A stretch of 64,000 bases of DNA from Salipiger abyssi (GCF_017311415.1 NZ_JAEKIS010000009.1:62001-126000); one strand, 5' to 3'; numbered from the stretch's first letter, positions 27,698 to 37,228 are shown. Program-made: numbers and translations. Notes: generated from the sequence alone by a model not told the origin.

Positions 27698-28297
27698 TCA
27701 CATGCGCGAGGCGACGTTTTCCCAGTTCACCAGGTTGTCGAGGAAGTTGGCCAGATAGGCCGGGCGCTTGTTGCGGAAGTCGATGTAGTAGGAATGCTCC
27801 CACACGTCGCAGCCCAGCAGCGCGGTCTGGCCGAAGCAGAGCGGGTTCACGCCGTTTTCGGTCTTGGTGATCTTCAGGGCACCGTCGGTGTCCTTCACCA
27901 GCCAGGCCCAGCCCGAGCCGAACTGGCCGGCGCCGGCGGCCGAGAAATCTTCCTTGAATTTTTCGATCGTGCCGAAGGCCTCCTTCAGCGCCGCTTCCAG
28001 CTCAGACGGCATGCCGGTCTCGTCGCCGCCCATCATTTCCCAGAACTGGGTGTGGTTCCAGTGCTGCGAGGCGTTGTTGAAAAGGCCGCTCTGTGCCACG
28101 GCGCCGGCTTCATAGGTGCCGGTCACGATCTCTTCGAGGCTCTTGCCCGCCCACTCGGTGCCATCGACCAGCTTGTTCAGCGTGGTCACATAGGTGTTGT
28201 GGTGGATGTCATGGTGGTATTCCAGCGTCTCCTTGGACATGCCCTTGGAGGCGAGAGCGTCATGTGCATAGGGAAGATCGGGAAGTTCGAACGACAT
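27698..28297 (-). CDS. sodB: Superoxide dismutase, Fe/Mn type
   Basis: 199 aa. Metal ligands are His in LEYHHDIHHNTYVTTLNKL, His in NNASQHWNHTQFW, and Asp and His in CDVWEHSYYIDFRN. The pattern AGAGQFGSGWAWLV with Gln on the second-shell loop and the ALLGCDVWEHSYY segment point to the iron form, but metal choice cannot be settled from sequence. It removes superoxide in the cytoplasm. The start at 28297 is supported by AAGAGGAT upstream and the family N-terminus MSFELPDLPY. It is monocistronic with its own terminator. Confidence 0.96.
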   Translation of the reverse strand: MSFELPDLPYAHDALASKGMSKETLEYHHDIHHNTYVTTLNKLVDGTEWAGKSLEEIVTGTYEAGAVAQSGLFNNASQHWNHTQFWEMMGGDETGMPSELEAALKEAFGTIEKFKEDFSAAGAGQFGSGWAWLVKDTDGALKITKTENGVNPLCFGQTALLGCDVWEHSYYIDFRNKRPAYLANFLDNLVNWENVASRM

Positions 28298-28423
28298 TGA
28301 GATATCCTCTTGGCGTTGAGTGAATTTGCACGACATTCCTAGACCCGCTGGACGCGAGGTCAAGTCAGTCCTTGGAAAAACGTACCGGGATGCGGAATGT
28401 TCCACGACCCGTGACCGGGGCAG

Positions 28424-28993
28424 TCAGGCGGGGTGAAACCCGACCTCTCCGCCGGGCTCTGCCGCCACGCTCATCGCGCGGAAGGCATAGTCTGCGACCG
28501 AACGGAACACAAAGACCTGCGCCTCCTCCGGCCCGCGCAGCCAGAAGCCGGCGGCGACCTGCGCCAGCCGCGAACGTCGGAGATCGCCGGGCGCAAAGGC
28601 CCCGGGCGCCATGTCGGCGGGGGTGATCTTTGACAGCACGTCGCGCAGATGCGGGCCGCGCAGGCGGAAATGCGCCCGCATGTCGGAGACATCGGCGGCG
28701 AGCAGGATCCAGTTCGGAAAGGTCTCCTCAAGCCGCGCCAGCATCCCGGGCACCTCGTCATAGGGCAGCAGGAGCAAGAGCTCGTCCGGCGACATCCAGA
28801 GCAGCGCGCGCTCGCCCTCCGCCGTAGCCTTGAGCGGCTCGGGAAAGCCGAGCCCCAGCAGCCCGGTGAGCTTTGCGCGGTAATCGTCGGAAAACTCGCA
28901 GCGCAGGGCGATCTGGCCCAGCGGCGGCAGCGCCTCGATCTCGACCAGCCCGTCGCTATGGGCGCCCTGCATCGGGGCCATGACCTCAGACAT
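28424..28993 (-). CDS. soxG: Sarcosine oxidase, gamma subunit
   Basis: 189 aa. It is the small folate-type subunit of heterotetrameric sarcosine oxidase, which oxidises sarcosine to glycine, passing the methyl group to tetrahydrofolate as 5,10-methylene-THF. Segments ALLWMSPDELLLLLPYDEVP and AADVSDMRAHFRLRG, then LRDVLSKITPADM, fit the family. The start at 28993 overlaps the soxA stop by eight bases, so the two are translationally coupled. It is the last gene of the minus-strand sox operon. Confidence 0.92.
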   Translation of the reverse strand: MSEVMAPMQGAHSDGLVEIEALPPLGQIALRCEFSDDYRAKLTGLLGLGFPEPLKATAEGERALLWMSPDELLLLLPYDEVPGMLARLEETFPNWILLAADVSDMRAHFRLRGPHLRDVLSKITPADMAPGAFAPGDLRRSRLAQVAAGFWLRGPEEAQVFVFRSVADYAFRAMSVAAEPGGEVGFHPA

Positions 28994-31900
28994 TCTGTTT
29001 CTCCCCTTCCGGATCGTAGAAGACCGGGCTGACGATGCGCGCCTCGACCACCGAAGGCTTCTCATCGGTCGGGTCCTGATCTTCGGCGGTGAAGGCCAGC
29101 ACCTCGCCCATGCGCTCGGGCCCGTGCTTGACCAGGCCCATGGCGATGCCCTTTTCCAGCGTCGGCGACCAGTAGGTCGAGGTCACACGGCCCTGAACGT
29201 TGCGTTGTCCGTTGGCGTTGCGCCCCGGCGCGATGGCATAGGCGCCGTCCGGCAACACCGTGCCGTCGAGCGTCTCCAGCCCGACGAGCTGCCAGCGGTC
29301 GCCGCGCGCCATGTCCTCGCGCGCCTGGGCGCGCTTGCCGAGGAAATCCTCTTTCTTCTTCGAGATCGCCCAGGAGAGGCCGAGATCCTGTGGGATCACC
29401 GTGCCGTCGCTCTCGTCGCCGATCATGATAAAGCCCTTTTCGGCGCGCATCACATGCAGCGCCTCGGTGCCGTAGGGGGTGATGTTCCACTCCGCCCCGG
29501 CCTCCAGCAGCTTGCCCCAGAAGGCGCGGCCACGGTTGGCGGGCACAGCGATCTCGTAGCTGAGTTCACCGGAGAAGCTGATCCGGTAGACCCGCACCGG
29601 CGTGTCGGCGAGCGTCCCGTCGGCCCATTGCATGAAGGGCAGCGTTTCCTTGCTGACATCCATGCCGCCGAGCTTTTCCAGAAGGTTACGGGCATTGGGA
29701 CCGACCACGGCAATCTGGGCGTATTGCTCGGTGAGATTGGTCGTGAGAACCTTCCAGTCCCACCATTCGCATTGCAGCCAGTCTTCCATATGGGCGTGGA
29801 CGTGATCGGCGCCGCCGGAGGTGGTGTGGCAAAGCCAGCTATCCTCGCTGAGGCGCACGACGACGCCGTCATCCATCAGAAAGCCGTTTTCGCTACACAT
29901 CAGCCCGTAACGGCATTTGCCCACCGGTAGGGTCGACATCATGTTGGTATACATCATGTCGAGGAATCTGCCCGCGTCCGGCCCTTTGACAAGGATCTTG
30001 CCAAGCGTCGATGCATCAAGAATTCCAAGGCTTTGCCGCGTAGACTTAATCTCGCGCTTGACGGCATCGTGCTTGGTCTCGCCCGGGCGCGGATAGCAAT
30101 ACGGGCGGCGCCAGTGGCCGACCGGCTCCCAGGCGGCATTGTTCGATTCGTGCCAGTCATGCATTGGCGTGCGGCGCAGCGGCTGGAAGATCTCGCCCCG
30201 TGCCTCGCCGGCGATGGCGCCGAAGCTGATCGGCGTGTAAGGCGGGCGAAAGGTGGTCGTGCCGACCTGCGGCACCGGTGTGCCGAGCGCATCAGAAAGA
30301 ACGGCCAGACCGTTGATATTAGAAAGCTTTCCCTGATCGGTCGCCATGCCCAGCGTGGTGTAGCGCTTGGTGTGTTCAACGCTTTCGTAGCCCTCGCGCG
30401 CGGCGAGCTGCACGTCGGAAACCTTGACGTCGTTCTGGTAGTCGAGAAACGCCTTCATGCGCAGCCCGGCATGGGCGCCCTGCGGCATCAGCCAGACGGG
30501 CGCGAGCGGCGCCTCCTTCGTGGCCTCGGCCTGCGGCGCGGCCTCACTGGCCTTATGGCCCAGCGCCTCGGCGGCCGCGACCGCGGCCTTCTCGGCTTCG
30601 GCCAGCGTGTCGGAAAGGTGGAACGCGCCGTTCGCCGCCCCGGCCACGCTCACGAAGGGCGCGCCGTCGGCACCGGTGGGTGCGCGGGAGGGATCGGGGC
30701 GGAAGAAGGCGCCGGCCTCGTCCCAGGCAAGCTTGCCGCCGCAATGCGACCACAGATGCACCACCGGCGACCAGCCGCCGGACATCGCCACCGCGTCGCA
30801 GGGGATTTCTTCCAGCACCGCGCCCTCGCCGGCCTGAAGGCAGGTGGCCACGCCCGTCACACGCTTGCCGCCCAGCACCTTGGCGATGCCGCGCCCGGGC
30901 TCTACCCGGATGCCCAGCGCCCTGGCCTCCCCCATCAGCGCGCCGCCGCCCAGCGGGCGTGCGTCGAGAATGGCTGGCACATCGAGCCCGGCCTGTTTCA
31001 GCGCGATGGCGGTGCGGTAGCCGTCATCGTTATTGGTCACCACCACGGTGCGGTCGCCGGCGGAAACGCCGTAATTCACCACATAATCGCGCAGCGCCGA
31101 GGCCAGCATGACGCCCGGCACATCGTTGCCGGCAAAGCTCAGCGGACGCTCGATGGCGCCGGTGGCGGCAAGGATCTGCTTGCAGCGAATGCGCCAGAGC
31201 CTGTGGCGCGGCCCCCTGGCGCCGGGCTTGTGATCGGTGACGCGCTCATAGCCCAGCGCATAGCCGTGATCGTAGACGCCCGCCCCCATGCAGCGCAGGC
31301 GCAGGCGCACATTGTCCATCGCCTCCAACTCGGCCACGGTCTTGGTCACCCAGTCTTCGGGGGCCATGCCGTCGATGCTGCCGCCATCGACCGGTACACG
31401 ACCGCCCCAATGGGCGCCCTGCTCGATCAGCAGCACCTGCGCGCCGGCGGCCCCGGCGGCCTTTGCAGCCTGCAAGCCTGCGACGCCGCCGCCGACGATC
31501 AGCAGATCGACATGGGCGTGGAAATGCTCGTAGCGGTCGGCGTCGCGCACCTCCGGATGCGGCGCCTTGCCGAGGCCCGCCGATTGCCGGATCACCGGCT
31601 CGTAGAGATGTTTCCAGAAGGCGCGCGGCCAGAGGAAGGTCTTGTAATAGAACCCCGCCGGCAGGAAACGCGCCAGGGCCGCGTTGACCTCGCCGACATC
31701 GAATTCCAGGCTCGGCCAGTGGTTCTGACTGTCGGCGACCAGCCCGTCGAAGAGCTCGGTCGTGGTGGCGCGCTGGTCGGGTTCGAACCGCGCGCCCTGC
31801 CCGAGCCCCACCAGCGCGTTGGGCTCTTCGGCGCCGGAGGCCACCAGCCCGCGCGGGCGGTGATATTTGAAGCTGCGGCCCAGCAGCATCTGATCGTTGG

Positions 31901-32021
31901 CGAGCAGCGCCGAAGCCAGCGTATCGCCCGCGAAGCCGGTGAAGCGCTTGCCGTTGAAGGTGAAGCCGATCTGTTTCGACCGGTCGGTGAAGCGGCCGCC
32001 CTTGGCCAGTCGCGTGCTCAT
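28986..32021 (-). CDS. soxA: Sarcosine oxidase, alpha subunit
   Basis: 1011 aa, normal size. The N-terminal 2Fe-2S-like fold (FTFNGKRFTGFAGDTLASALL) leads into a dinucleotide-binding domain with DLLIVGGGVAGLQAAKAAG. The C-terminal 400 residues form a GcvT-like aminomethyltransferase domain (LSWAISKKKEDFLGKRA, GRVTSTYWSPTLEKGIAMG) that binds tetrahydrofolate. The ATG at 32021 matches the family N-terminus MSTRLAKGGRF and has CGAGGT upstream; an in-frame ATG 50 codons earlier is rejected. It follows soxD and overlaps soxG. Confidence 0.95.
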   Translation of the reverse strand: MSTRLAKGGRFTDRSKQIGFTFNGKRFTGFAGDTLASALLANDQMLLGRSFKYHRPRGLVASGAEEPNALVGLGQGARFEPDQRATTTELFDGLVADSQNHWPSLEFDVGEVNAALARFLPAGFYYKTFLWPRAFWKHLYEPVIRQSAGLGKAPHPEVRDADRYEHFHAHVDLLIVGGGVAGLQAAKAAGAAGAQVLLIEQGAHWGGRVPVDGGSIDGMAPEDWVTKTVAELEAMDNVRLRLRCMGAGVYDHGYALGYERVTDHKPGARGPRHRLWRIRCKQILAATGAIERPLSFAGNDVPGVMLASALRDYVVNYGVSAGDRTVVVTNNDDGYRTAIALKQAGLDVPAILDARPLGGGALMGEARALGIRVEPGRGIAKVLGGKRVTGVATCLQAGEGAVLEEIPCDAVAMSGGWSPVVHLWSHCGGKLAWDEAGAFFRPDPSRAPTGADGAPFVSVAGAANGAFHLSDTLAEAEKAAVAAAEALGHKASEAAPQAEATKEAPLAPVWLMPQGAHAGLRMKAFLDYQNDVKVSDVQLAAREGYESVEHTKRYTTLGMATDQGKLSNINGLAVLSDALGTPVPQVGTTTFRPPYTPISFGAIAGEARGEIFQPLRRTPMHDWHESNNAAWEPVGHWRRPYCYPRPGETKHDAVKREIKSTRQSLGILDASTLGKILVKGPDAGRFLDMMYTNMMSTLPVGKCRYGLMCSENGFLMDDGVVVRLSEDSWLCHTTSGGADHVHAHMEDWLQCEWWDWKVLTTNLTEQYAQIAVVGPNARNLLEKLGGMDVSKETLPFMQWADGTLADTPVRVYRISFSGELSYEIAVPANRGRAFWGKLLEAGAEWNITPYGTEALHVMRAEKGFIMIGDESDGTVIPQDLGLSWAISKKKEDFLGKRAQAREDMARGDRWQLVGLETLDGTVLPDGAYAIAPGRNANGQRNVQGRVTSTYWSPTLEKGIAMGLVKHGPERMGEVLAFTAEDQDPTDEKPSVVEARIVSPVFYDPEGEKQNV

Positions 32022-32064
32022 CGCTCGGACCTCGTGATGCTGGCGCCGGCGGAGCCTCCGGCGG

Positions 32065-32086
32065 GAGTATTTGTCGAAAGATGAAG
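32065..32086 (+). repeat. GAGTATTT...AAAGATGAA intergenic motif inside the sox operon
   Basis: GAGTATTTGTCGAAAGATGA then AG lies in the 67-base gap between soxD and soxA. It is therefore in transcribed operon DNA, unlike the copy at a convergent junction (18196). Confidence 0.7.
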
Positions 32087-32088
32087 GA

Positions 32089-32412
32089 TCATGCGCTTTG
32101 TGCCCGGTCCGGGTGACGCCGCGCGATGCGGTCGAGGATCTCCTGCGGCGGGCTGTGGGTCTGGGCGGCATAGGTGCCGTAGACCTCCATCGTCACGCTG
32201 TCGCGCGCGGCGAGGAACCACTTGCCGCAGCCATAAGCATGGCGCCAGCGCTCCAGCACCACGCCGCGCGGGTTGTCACGGGTGAAGAGATAGGTCTCGA
32301 AATCGGCGTCGGAGCTGCCCGGGCCTTCGCGTTTCAGATGCGCCTCGCCGCCGGGGGCAAGCTCGATCTCGGCGGCGTCGATGCCGCAGCAGGGACAATG
32401 CAGGCTCAGCAT
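32089..32412 (-). CDS. soxD: Sarcosine oxidase, delta subunit
   Basis: 107 aa zinc-binding subunit. MLSLHCPCCGIDAAEIE at the start and YGCGKWFLAARDSVT later provide the Cys ligands. EVYGTYAAQTHSPPQEIL is conserved in the family. It structures the heterotetramer with soxA, soxB and soxG. In most relatives soxD follows soxB directly; here soxB is 1.7 kb away with three small genes in between. Confidence 0.95.
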   Translation of the reverse strand: MLSLHCPCCGIDAAEIELAPGGEAHLKREGPGSSDADFETYLFTRDNPRGVVLERWRHAYGCGKWFLAARDSVTMEVYGTYAAQTHSPPQEILDRIARRHPDRAQSA

Positions 32413-32514
32413 GGAAGGGCTCCTAATCCGGATCCAAAACGCGAAAACCCGACCGCCGCGCTATGCCGCGCGGGGCCGGGTCCGATGAGGGAAAATGTTT
32501 TCGGGAGGTCGGCG

Positions 32515-32808
32515 TTACTGACCGTCGGTTGCCTCTTCGGCAGCGCCTTCGATGGCATTGGCCGCACCTTGCAGCGCGTTGCCGGCATCGTCGACCGCGT
32601 CGCCCGCGCCTTCGATGGTGACGGTGACATCGTCGCCGGACTCGCCGGACACGCTCTCGGCACCGCCGAACACGACAAAGCCGATGACCGCCACCACGAC
32701 AACGAGAATGCCGACGATGAAGGCCAACCCGGTGCTGCCGCCGGAGCCTGTCGTGGTTGTGGTCGTGGTGGTGTTGTTGCGGGGCGGCGTATCGGCGTGA
32801 TCGGACAT
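32515..32808 (-). CDS. Small single-helix membrane protein with a poly-Thr run
   Basis: 97 aa. A hydrophilic start (MSDHADTPPRNN) leads into eight consecutive Thr, then a single membrane helix (about residues 27-48, GLAFIVGILVVVVAVIGFVV). The end is an acidic Gly/Ala/Asp-rich tail with imperfect repeats of GxGDAVDDAGNAL type. The tail should face the periplasm. I do not recognise a family. It is preceded by a poor ribosome-binding site and lies in the interrupted part of the sox region. Confidence 0.6.
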   Translation of the reverse strand: MSDHADTPPRNNTTTTTTTTGSGGSTGLAFIVGILVVVVAVIGFVVFGGAESVSGESGDDVTVTIEGAGDAVDDAGNALQGAANAIEGAAEEATDGQ

Positions 32809-33029
32809 GTGAGCGTTCCTGTGCAGTTTCGAACTGCACTGGCAACGCGCCGTGCCGGAGCTCCGTTCCATCCGCGTTTCGCCCCATTGGCGGTATTTCG
32901 CCCATATACTCGCGCAAATTCCGGGCAGTTTCGAATTTTCGCGGGCTTTTTTGCCCAGCCTTGCGCTGCGTTAAACGTGCGGGGGGCGTTGCCGCTTACG
33001 CTAACGGCGAGGCAACAAGAAAGGGCAGA

Positions 33030-33449
33030 ATGATGGGCAGACTGATGACCCTGACACTGACGAGTCATCGCGGGCGGCAGTATCCGGTGGAGCTGTTTTC
33101 GCGCGATACCGTCTTTACCGATACCGGCGCGGTTTACCTGTTCCTGCGCGCGCCCGAGGGGCGCTCGGTGCAGGCGCAGGTGCTCTATGCGGGCGAGACC
33201 GGCGCCATGGGCCGCCAGATGATCGAGGACCGACGCCCGGGCGGCCCGTGGGAGCGCGCCGAGGCCATGGGCTTCGACACCATCGGCGGGCTGGCGCTGG
33301 CGCGTCCCGAGGACAGGGCAATGATCGCGCAGGAATTCATCCATAGCTGGCACCCGCCCTGCAATGACGGCCACGGCGCACTGGCCGGCCTCGTGGGGCT
33401 GGTGGCGCCGGCGCCGTTCCAGATGAAGCGGGCGATCGGCGGCAAGTGA
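33030..33449 (+). CDS. GIY-YIG-like domain protein
   Basis: 139 aa, read opposite to the sox genes. The order of motifs matches the GIY-YIG nuclease fold: GAVYLFLRAPEG (position of GIY), VLYAGETGAMGRQM (position of YIG followed by the catalytic Arg), AQEFIHSW with the metal-site Glu, and HPPCND with the terminal Asn. A C-terminal Gly/Ala segment follows. The two Tyr, the Arg, the Glu and the Asn are all present; Gly replaces nothing essential that I can see. GIY-YIG proteins are nucleases or nucleic-acid repair enzymes, but this one may be a non-catalytic relative. AAGGG lies upstream. Confidence 0.55.
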   Translation: MMGRLMTLTLTSHRGRQYPVELFSRDTVFTDTGAVYLFLRAPEGRSVQAQVLYAGETGAMGRQMIEDRRPGGPWERAEAMGFDTIGGLALARPEDRAMIAQEFIHSWHPPCNDGHGALAGLVGLVAPAPFQMKRAIGGK

Positions 33450-33559
33450 CGGATCCCCGCTGGCGCTATGCCGGTCGAAGCACCATCGGATCACACGATT
33501 CCCCGTCCTGGCGCCGGGGATATTATGACCGTTGTTGGGATGGAACAGCGGCGTGCCCC

Positions 33560-34096
33560 TTAGCATGCCCGGACCTTTCCGAGTATCAAATCACCGTATC
33601 CGGTCATCAAAGTTCCGATCAGAACGGAGAGCAATTCCACCCCCTTCCGAAATTTGAGAAAATGAGAAACCGAGCTTTTATAGAGTTCGTCCTCTCCATC
33701 AAAACGGCATTCCTTTGGGAGCTCTTCAAAGAGCCTGTGGATCGCTTTGAAATGCACGATACGGTCAGTATCTTTTATTTCCCAAAAAACGATCAGCAAT
33801 GACAAAACGATCCACACAACACCGAAACGTTGCAGGGATGCCCAGTCACTACAGGACTGACTCAGAACGTAAGTGACGCCCAAAAGGGCTATGACAGCGA
33901 CAACGGGCATCAAAGCCAAAAGCGCACCCTCCGCACGCGCGAAGAGTCGATGCAACGCCTGCAACTGTTCTTTCTGACGCGACGCCGCGACGCCATCGCG
34001 CTTTTCCATTGCGGCGAGGTGCCACTTGACCAGCGGCGCGAGAGCCTTGGCTACAAGCAGATCAAGTAGATCTTCACCGAAATAGAATATCCTCAA
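33560..34096 (-). CDS. Low-GC putative membrane protein downstream of soxB
   Basis: About 178 aa if it starts at a TTG at 34096 that overlaps the soxB TGA; the first ATG in frame is at 34009. Two hydrophobic segments (about ALLALMPVVAVIALLGVTYV and VVWIVLSLLIVFWEI) are separated by a short loop, with charged ends and a final hydrophobic stretch. The base composition (about 40-53% GC by 60-base lines) is far below its neighbours. No family is recognised. The low GC indicates horizontal origin. Confidence 0.55.
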   Translation of the reverse strand: MRIFYFGEDLLDLLVAKALAPLVKWHLAAMEKRDGVAASRQKEQLQALHRLFARAEGALLALMPVVAVIALLGVTYVLSQSCSDWASLQRFGVVWIVLSLLIVFWEIKDTDRIVHFKAIHRLFEELPKECRFDGEDELYKSSVSHFLKFRKGVELLSVLIGTLMTGYGDLILGKVRAC

Positions 34097-35337
34097 TGCG
34101 CCACCCCCGCCGCGACGCTTTCGTCGATGAACCGCCCCTCGCGGAAGCGGTCGAGCCCGAACGCCTCGGTGAGCGGCGAATGCCCCTTCGCCATTAGCTC
34201 GGCAAAGCCCCAGCCCGAGCCTGGGATCGCCTTGAACCCGCCTGTGCCCCAGCCGCAATTGATGAAACAGCCCTCGAGCGGGGTTTTCGACAGGATCGGC
34301 GAGCGGTCGCCCGTCACATCGACGATGCCGCCCCATTGCCGCAGCATCTTCAGCCGCGAGATCATCGGGAAGGTCTCGACCAGCGCGCGCACGGTCTCTT
34401 CGATATGCTGGAAACTGCCGCGCTGGGTGTAGTTCACATAGCCGTCGGTGCCGCCGCCAATAACCATCTCGCCCTTGTCGGACTGGCTCATATAGCCGTG
34501 CACGGTATTGGCCATGACGACCACGTCCATGCAGGGCTTGATCGGTTCCGAGACCAGCGCCTGGAGCGCCACCGATTCCAGCGGCAGGCGGAAGCCGGCC
34601 ATCTCGGCCAGCACGCCGGAATGGCCCGCGACCACGATGCCCAGCTTGTCGCAGGCGATGTCTCCTTGTGTGGTGGAGACGCCGGTCACGCGGTCGCCGT
34701 CGCGCTGCACGGCGGTGACCTCGCAATTCTGGATAATGTCCATGCCCATGTCGGAACAGGCGCGCGCATAGCCCCATGCCACCGCATCGTGCCGGGCGGT
34801 GCCGCCGCGGGCCTGCCAGAGCGCGCCCAGCACCGGGTAGCGCGGGCCGTCGATATTCATGATCGGGCAGAGCCGCTTGACCTCGCGCGGCGAGATCATC
34901 TCGGTGTCGATGCCCTGCATGCGGTTGGCATGGACCGTGCGCTGATAGCCACGCAGCTCATGCTCGGTCTGGGCCAGCATCATCACGCCGCGCGGGCTGA
35001 ACATGACGTTGTAGTTCAGATCCTGGCTCAGCGTCTCGTAGAGCGAGCGCGCCTTTTCATAGAGCGCCGCCGAGGGATCCTGAAGGTAGTTCGACCGGAT
35101 GATCGTGGTGTTGCGCCCGGTATTGCCGCCGCCGAGCCAGCCCTTCTCGATGATCGCGACATTGGTGATGCCGAAATTCTTGCCGAGGTAATAGGCGGTG
35201 GCGAGCCCGTGCCCGCCGGCCCCCACGATCACCACGTCATAGCGCGGTTTCGGCTGCGGGCGGCGCCAGGCGCGGCCCCATCCGGTGTGATAGCGTGCGG
35301 CCTCGCGGGCGATGGCAAAGACGGAGTAACGTTTCAT
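34093..35337 (-). CDS. soxB: Sarcosine oxidase, beta subunit
   Basis: 414 aa flavoprotein. VVIVGAGGHGLATAYYLGK is the FAD-binding Rossmann turn, GGGNTGRNTTIIRSNYL is the family segment around the flavin, and CGWGTGGFKAIPGSGWG is the C-terminal FAD loop. It carries the covalent FMN and the site where sarcosine is oxidised. Length is normal. It is the first sox gene and diverges from ccmI across a 179-base gap. Downstream order is disrupted by unrelated small genes before soxD. Confidence 0.95.
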   Translation of the reverse strand: MKRYSVFAIAREAARYHTGWGRAWRRPQPKPRYDVVIVGAGGHGLATAYYLGKNFGITNVAIIEKGWLGGGNTGRNTTIIRSNYLQDPSAALYEKARSLYETLSQDLNYNVMFSPRGVMMLAQTEHELRGYQRTVHANRMQGIDTEMISPREVKRLCPIMNIDGPRYPVLGALWQARGGTARHDAVAWGYARACSDMGMDIIQNCEVTAVQRDGDRVTGVSTTQGDIACDKLGIVVAGHSGVLAEMAGFRLPLESVALQALVSEPIKPCMDVVVMANTVHGYMSQSDKGEMVIGGGTDGYVNYTQRGSFQHIEETVRALVETFPMISRLKMLRQWGGIVDVTGDRSPILSKTPLEGCFINCGWGTGGFKAIPGSGWGFAELMAKGHSPLTEAFGLDRFREGRFIDESVAAGVAH

Positions 35338-35516
35338 CGGGCCTCGAATCCGGGACAGGCGCGTCCCCTACCACCAGAACTCAACATCAGCCGGGCGCGA
35401 ACCGCAACCACCCTGTCCCCCGGCGGCGCGCAGGGCCATTTGGCCGCGCCTCTGAGGGCTTTTTTCCGCCGCCTTGCATCTATACATGGATCCGGAGGAC
35501 GTGGACGGGAGTGAGC

Positions 35517-36761
35517 ATGACCCTTTTCTGGATCGTTGCAGGCGCGGGCGCGCTGATCGTGGCGGCGCTGCTGGCGCTGGCGCTGCTGCGCGGGCAGCGC
35601 GAGACCGGCCCGGCGGAGGCCTACGACCTCCAGATCTATCGCGACCAGCTCAAGGAGATCGAGCGCGACGCGGCGCGCGGGGTGATTGGCAGCGAAGAGG
35701 CCGAGCGGCTCAAGACCGAGGTGTCGCGCCGCATCCTCGCCGCCGATGCCAAGATCCACGATACCGGGGGCGAGACCGCGCGCGGGCGCGGCCCGGCCAC
35801 GGCCATGGCGGTGCTGATCGCACTGGCGCTGCTCGGCGGCGGCTTCGGGCTTTACGCCACGCTGGGCGCGCCAGGCTATGGCGATCTCGGCTTGCAGGAC
35901 CGTATCGCCTCTGCCCGTGAGCTGCGCGCCAACCGCCCCAGCCAGGAGGAGGTCGAGGCGCAACTGCCCGCCTCGCCGCAGGTCGAGGCGCCCGAGGATT
36001 ACATGACGCTGGTCGAACGCCTGCGCGGCGCCGTGCAGGAACGGCCCGACGACATTCAGGGCCATATGCTGCTTGCCCGCTCCGAGGCGGCGCTGGGGAA
36101 CTACCCGGCCGCCTATGCGGCGCAGCGCCGGCTGATCGAGCTGAAGGGCGAGAGCGCCACCGCCAAGGATTACGCCGATCTCGCCGACATGCTGGTGCTG
36201 GCCGCCGGCGGCTATGTCTCGCCCGAGGCCGAGCGGGTGCTCGACGAGATCATGGCGCGCGATCCGGCGAACGGCGTGGCGCGCTATTACGGCGGGCTGA
36301 TGATGGCGCAGACCGGGCGGCCCGATTCCGCCTTCCGCATCTGGGACCAGCTCCTGCGCAACAGCGCGCCCGACGATCCCTGGGTGCCGCCGATCCGCGA
36401 GCAGATCGGCGAGCTGGCCATGGCCGCCGGCAAGAACGACTACCAGCTTCCCGCCGGCGCCGCGCCGCGCGGCCCCGGGCTCGCCGGCCCCAGCGCCGCC
36501 GATGTGGAGGCCACCGCCGATCTGACCGATGCCGAACGTCAGGACATGATCCAGGGCATGGTCGACCGGCTGGGCGAGCGGCTGGCCACCGAGGGCGGCT
36601 CGCCGCAGGAATGGGCGCAGCTTCTGGGCGCGCTCGGCGTGCTGGGCGAGACCGAGCGCGCCGGCGCGATCTGGGCCGAGGCGCAGACCGTCTTTGCCGG
36701 ACAGCCCGAGATGCTGGACATCGTCCGCGCCGGCGCGCGCCAGGCCGGGGTGGTGGAATGA
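35517..36761 (+). CDS. ccmI: c-type cytochrome biogenesis protein CcmI
   Basis: 414 aa. An N-terminal membrane helix ([20 protein letters not shown]) is followed by a cytoplasmic coiled-coil loop ([17 protein letters not shown]) and a second helix near residue 95-115. A large periplasmic TPR-like domain follows ([40 protein letters not shown]). CcmI holds apocytochrome c for heme attachment by CcmF/H. The ATG at 35517 has GGGAG upstream and begins the first helix. Its stop overlaps the ruvX start (ATGA). Confidence 0.93.
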   Translation: MTLFWIVAGAGALIVAALLALALLRGQRETGPAEAYDLQIYRDQLKEIERDAARGVIGSEEAERLKTEVSRRILAADAKIHDTGGETARGRGPATAMAVLIALALLGGGFGLYATLGAPGYGDLGLQDRIASARELRANRPSQEEVEAQLPASPQVEAPEDYMTLVERLRGAVQERPDDIQGHMLLARSEAALGNYPAAYAAQRRLIELKGESATAKDYADLADMLVLAAGGYVSPEAERVLDEIMARDPANGVARYYGGLMMAQTGRPDSAFRIWDQLLRNSAPDDPWVPPIREQIGELAMAAGKNDYQLPAGAAPRGPGLAGPSAADVEATADLTDAERQDMIQGMVDRLGERLATEGGSPQEWAQLLGALGVLGETERAGAIWAEAQTVFAGQPEMLDIVRAGARQAGVVE

Positions 36762-37228
36762 TCCTCGACGAGATCGAAGACTTTGCCGCCGCCCTGCCCC
36801 CGATGCGCGCCATCGCCGGGCTCGACCTCGGCACCAAGACCATCGGCGTGGCGCTGTCGGACCGGTTGCTGACCGTGGCCACGCCGCTGGAAACGATCAA
36901 GCGCAAGAAATTCACCGAGGACGCGCAGCGCCTGCAAGCGATCCTCTCCGCGCGCGAGATCGGCGGCATCGTGCTCGGCCTGCCGCGCAATATGGACGGT
37001 TCCGAAGGCCCGCGCTGCCAGTCGACCCGCGCCTTCGCGCGCAATTTCGCGCAGCTCTGGGACGGGCCGCTGACCTTCTGGGACGAACGCCTTTCCACCG
37101 TCGCCGCCGAGCGTACGCTGCTGGAGGCCGATACCTCGCGCAAGAAGCGCGCCGAGCTGATCGACCATGTGGCGGCCTCCTACATCCTTCAGGGCGCGCT
37201 CGACCGGCTGCGCCATCTGCGGGGCTGA
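36758..37228 (+). CDS. ruvX: Putative pre-16S rRNA nuclease (YqgF/RuvX)
   Basis: 156 aa RNase H-like fold. [16 protein letters not shown] is the first metal-site strand, [15 protein letters not shown] and [16 protein letters not shown] follow, and [15 protein letters not shown] closes with the last acidic residue. It is implicated in 5' maturation of 16S rRNA. Its ATG overlaps the ccmI TGA, showing coupling, and DUF1289 follows after 3 bases. Confidence 0.94.
   Translation: MILDEIEDFAAALPPMRAIAGLDLGTKTIGVALSDRLLTVATPLETIKRKKFTEDAQRLQAILSAREIGGIVLGLPRNMDGSEGPRCQSTRAFARNFAQLWDGPLTFWDERLSTVAAERTLLEADTSRKKRAELIDHVAASYILQGALDRLRHLRG

Noticed and set aside
35424-35466. Hairpin followed by T-run in the soxB/ccmI gap as a terminator or attenuator
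   Set aside because: The stem is interrupted and lies upstream of both divergent genes; evidence too weak to list.
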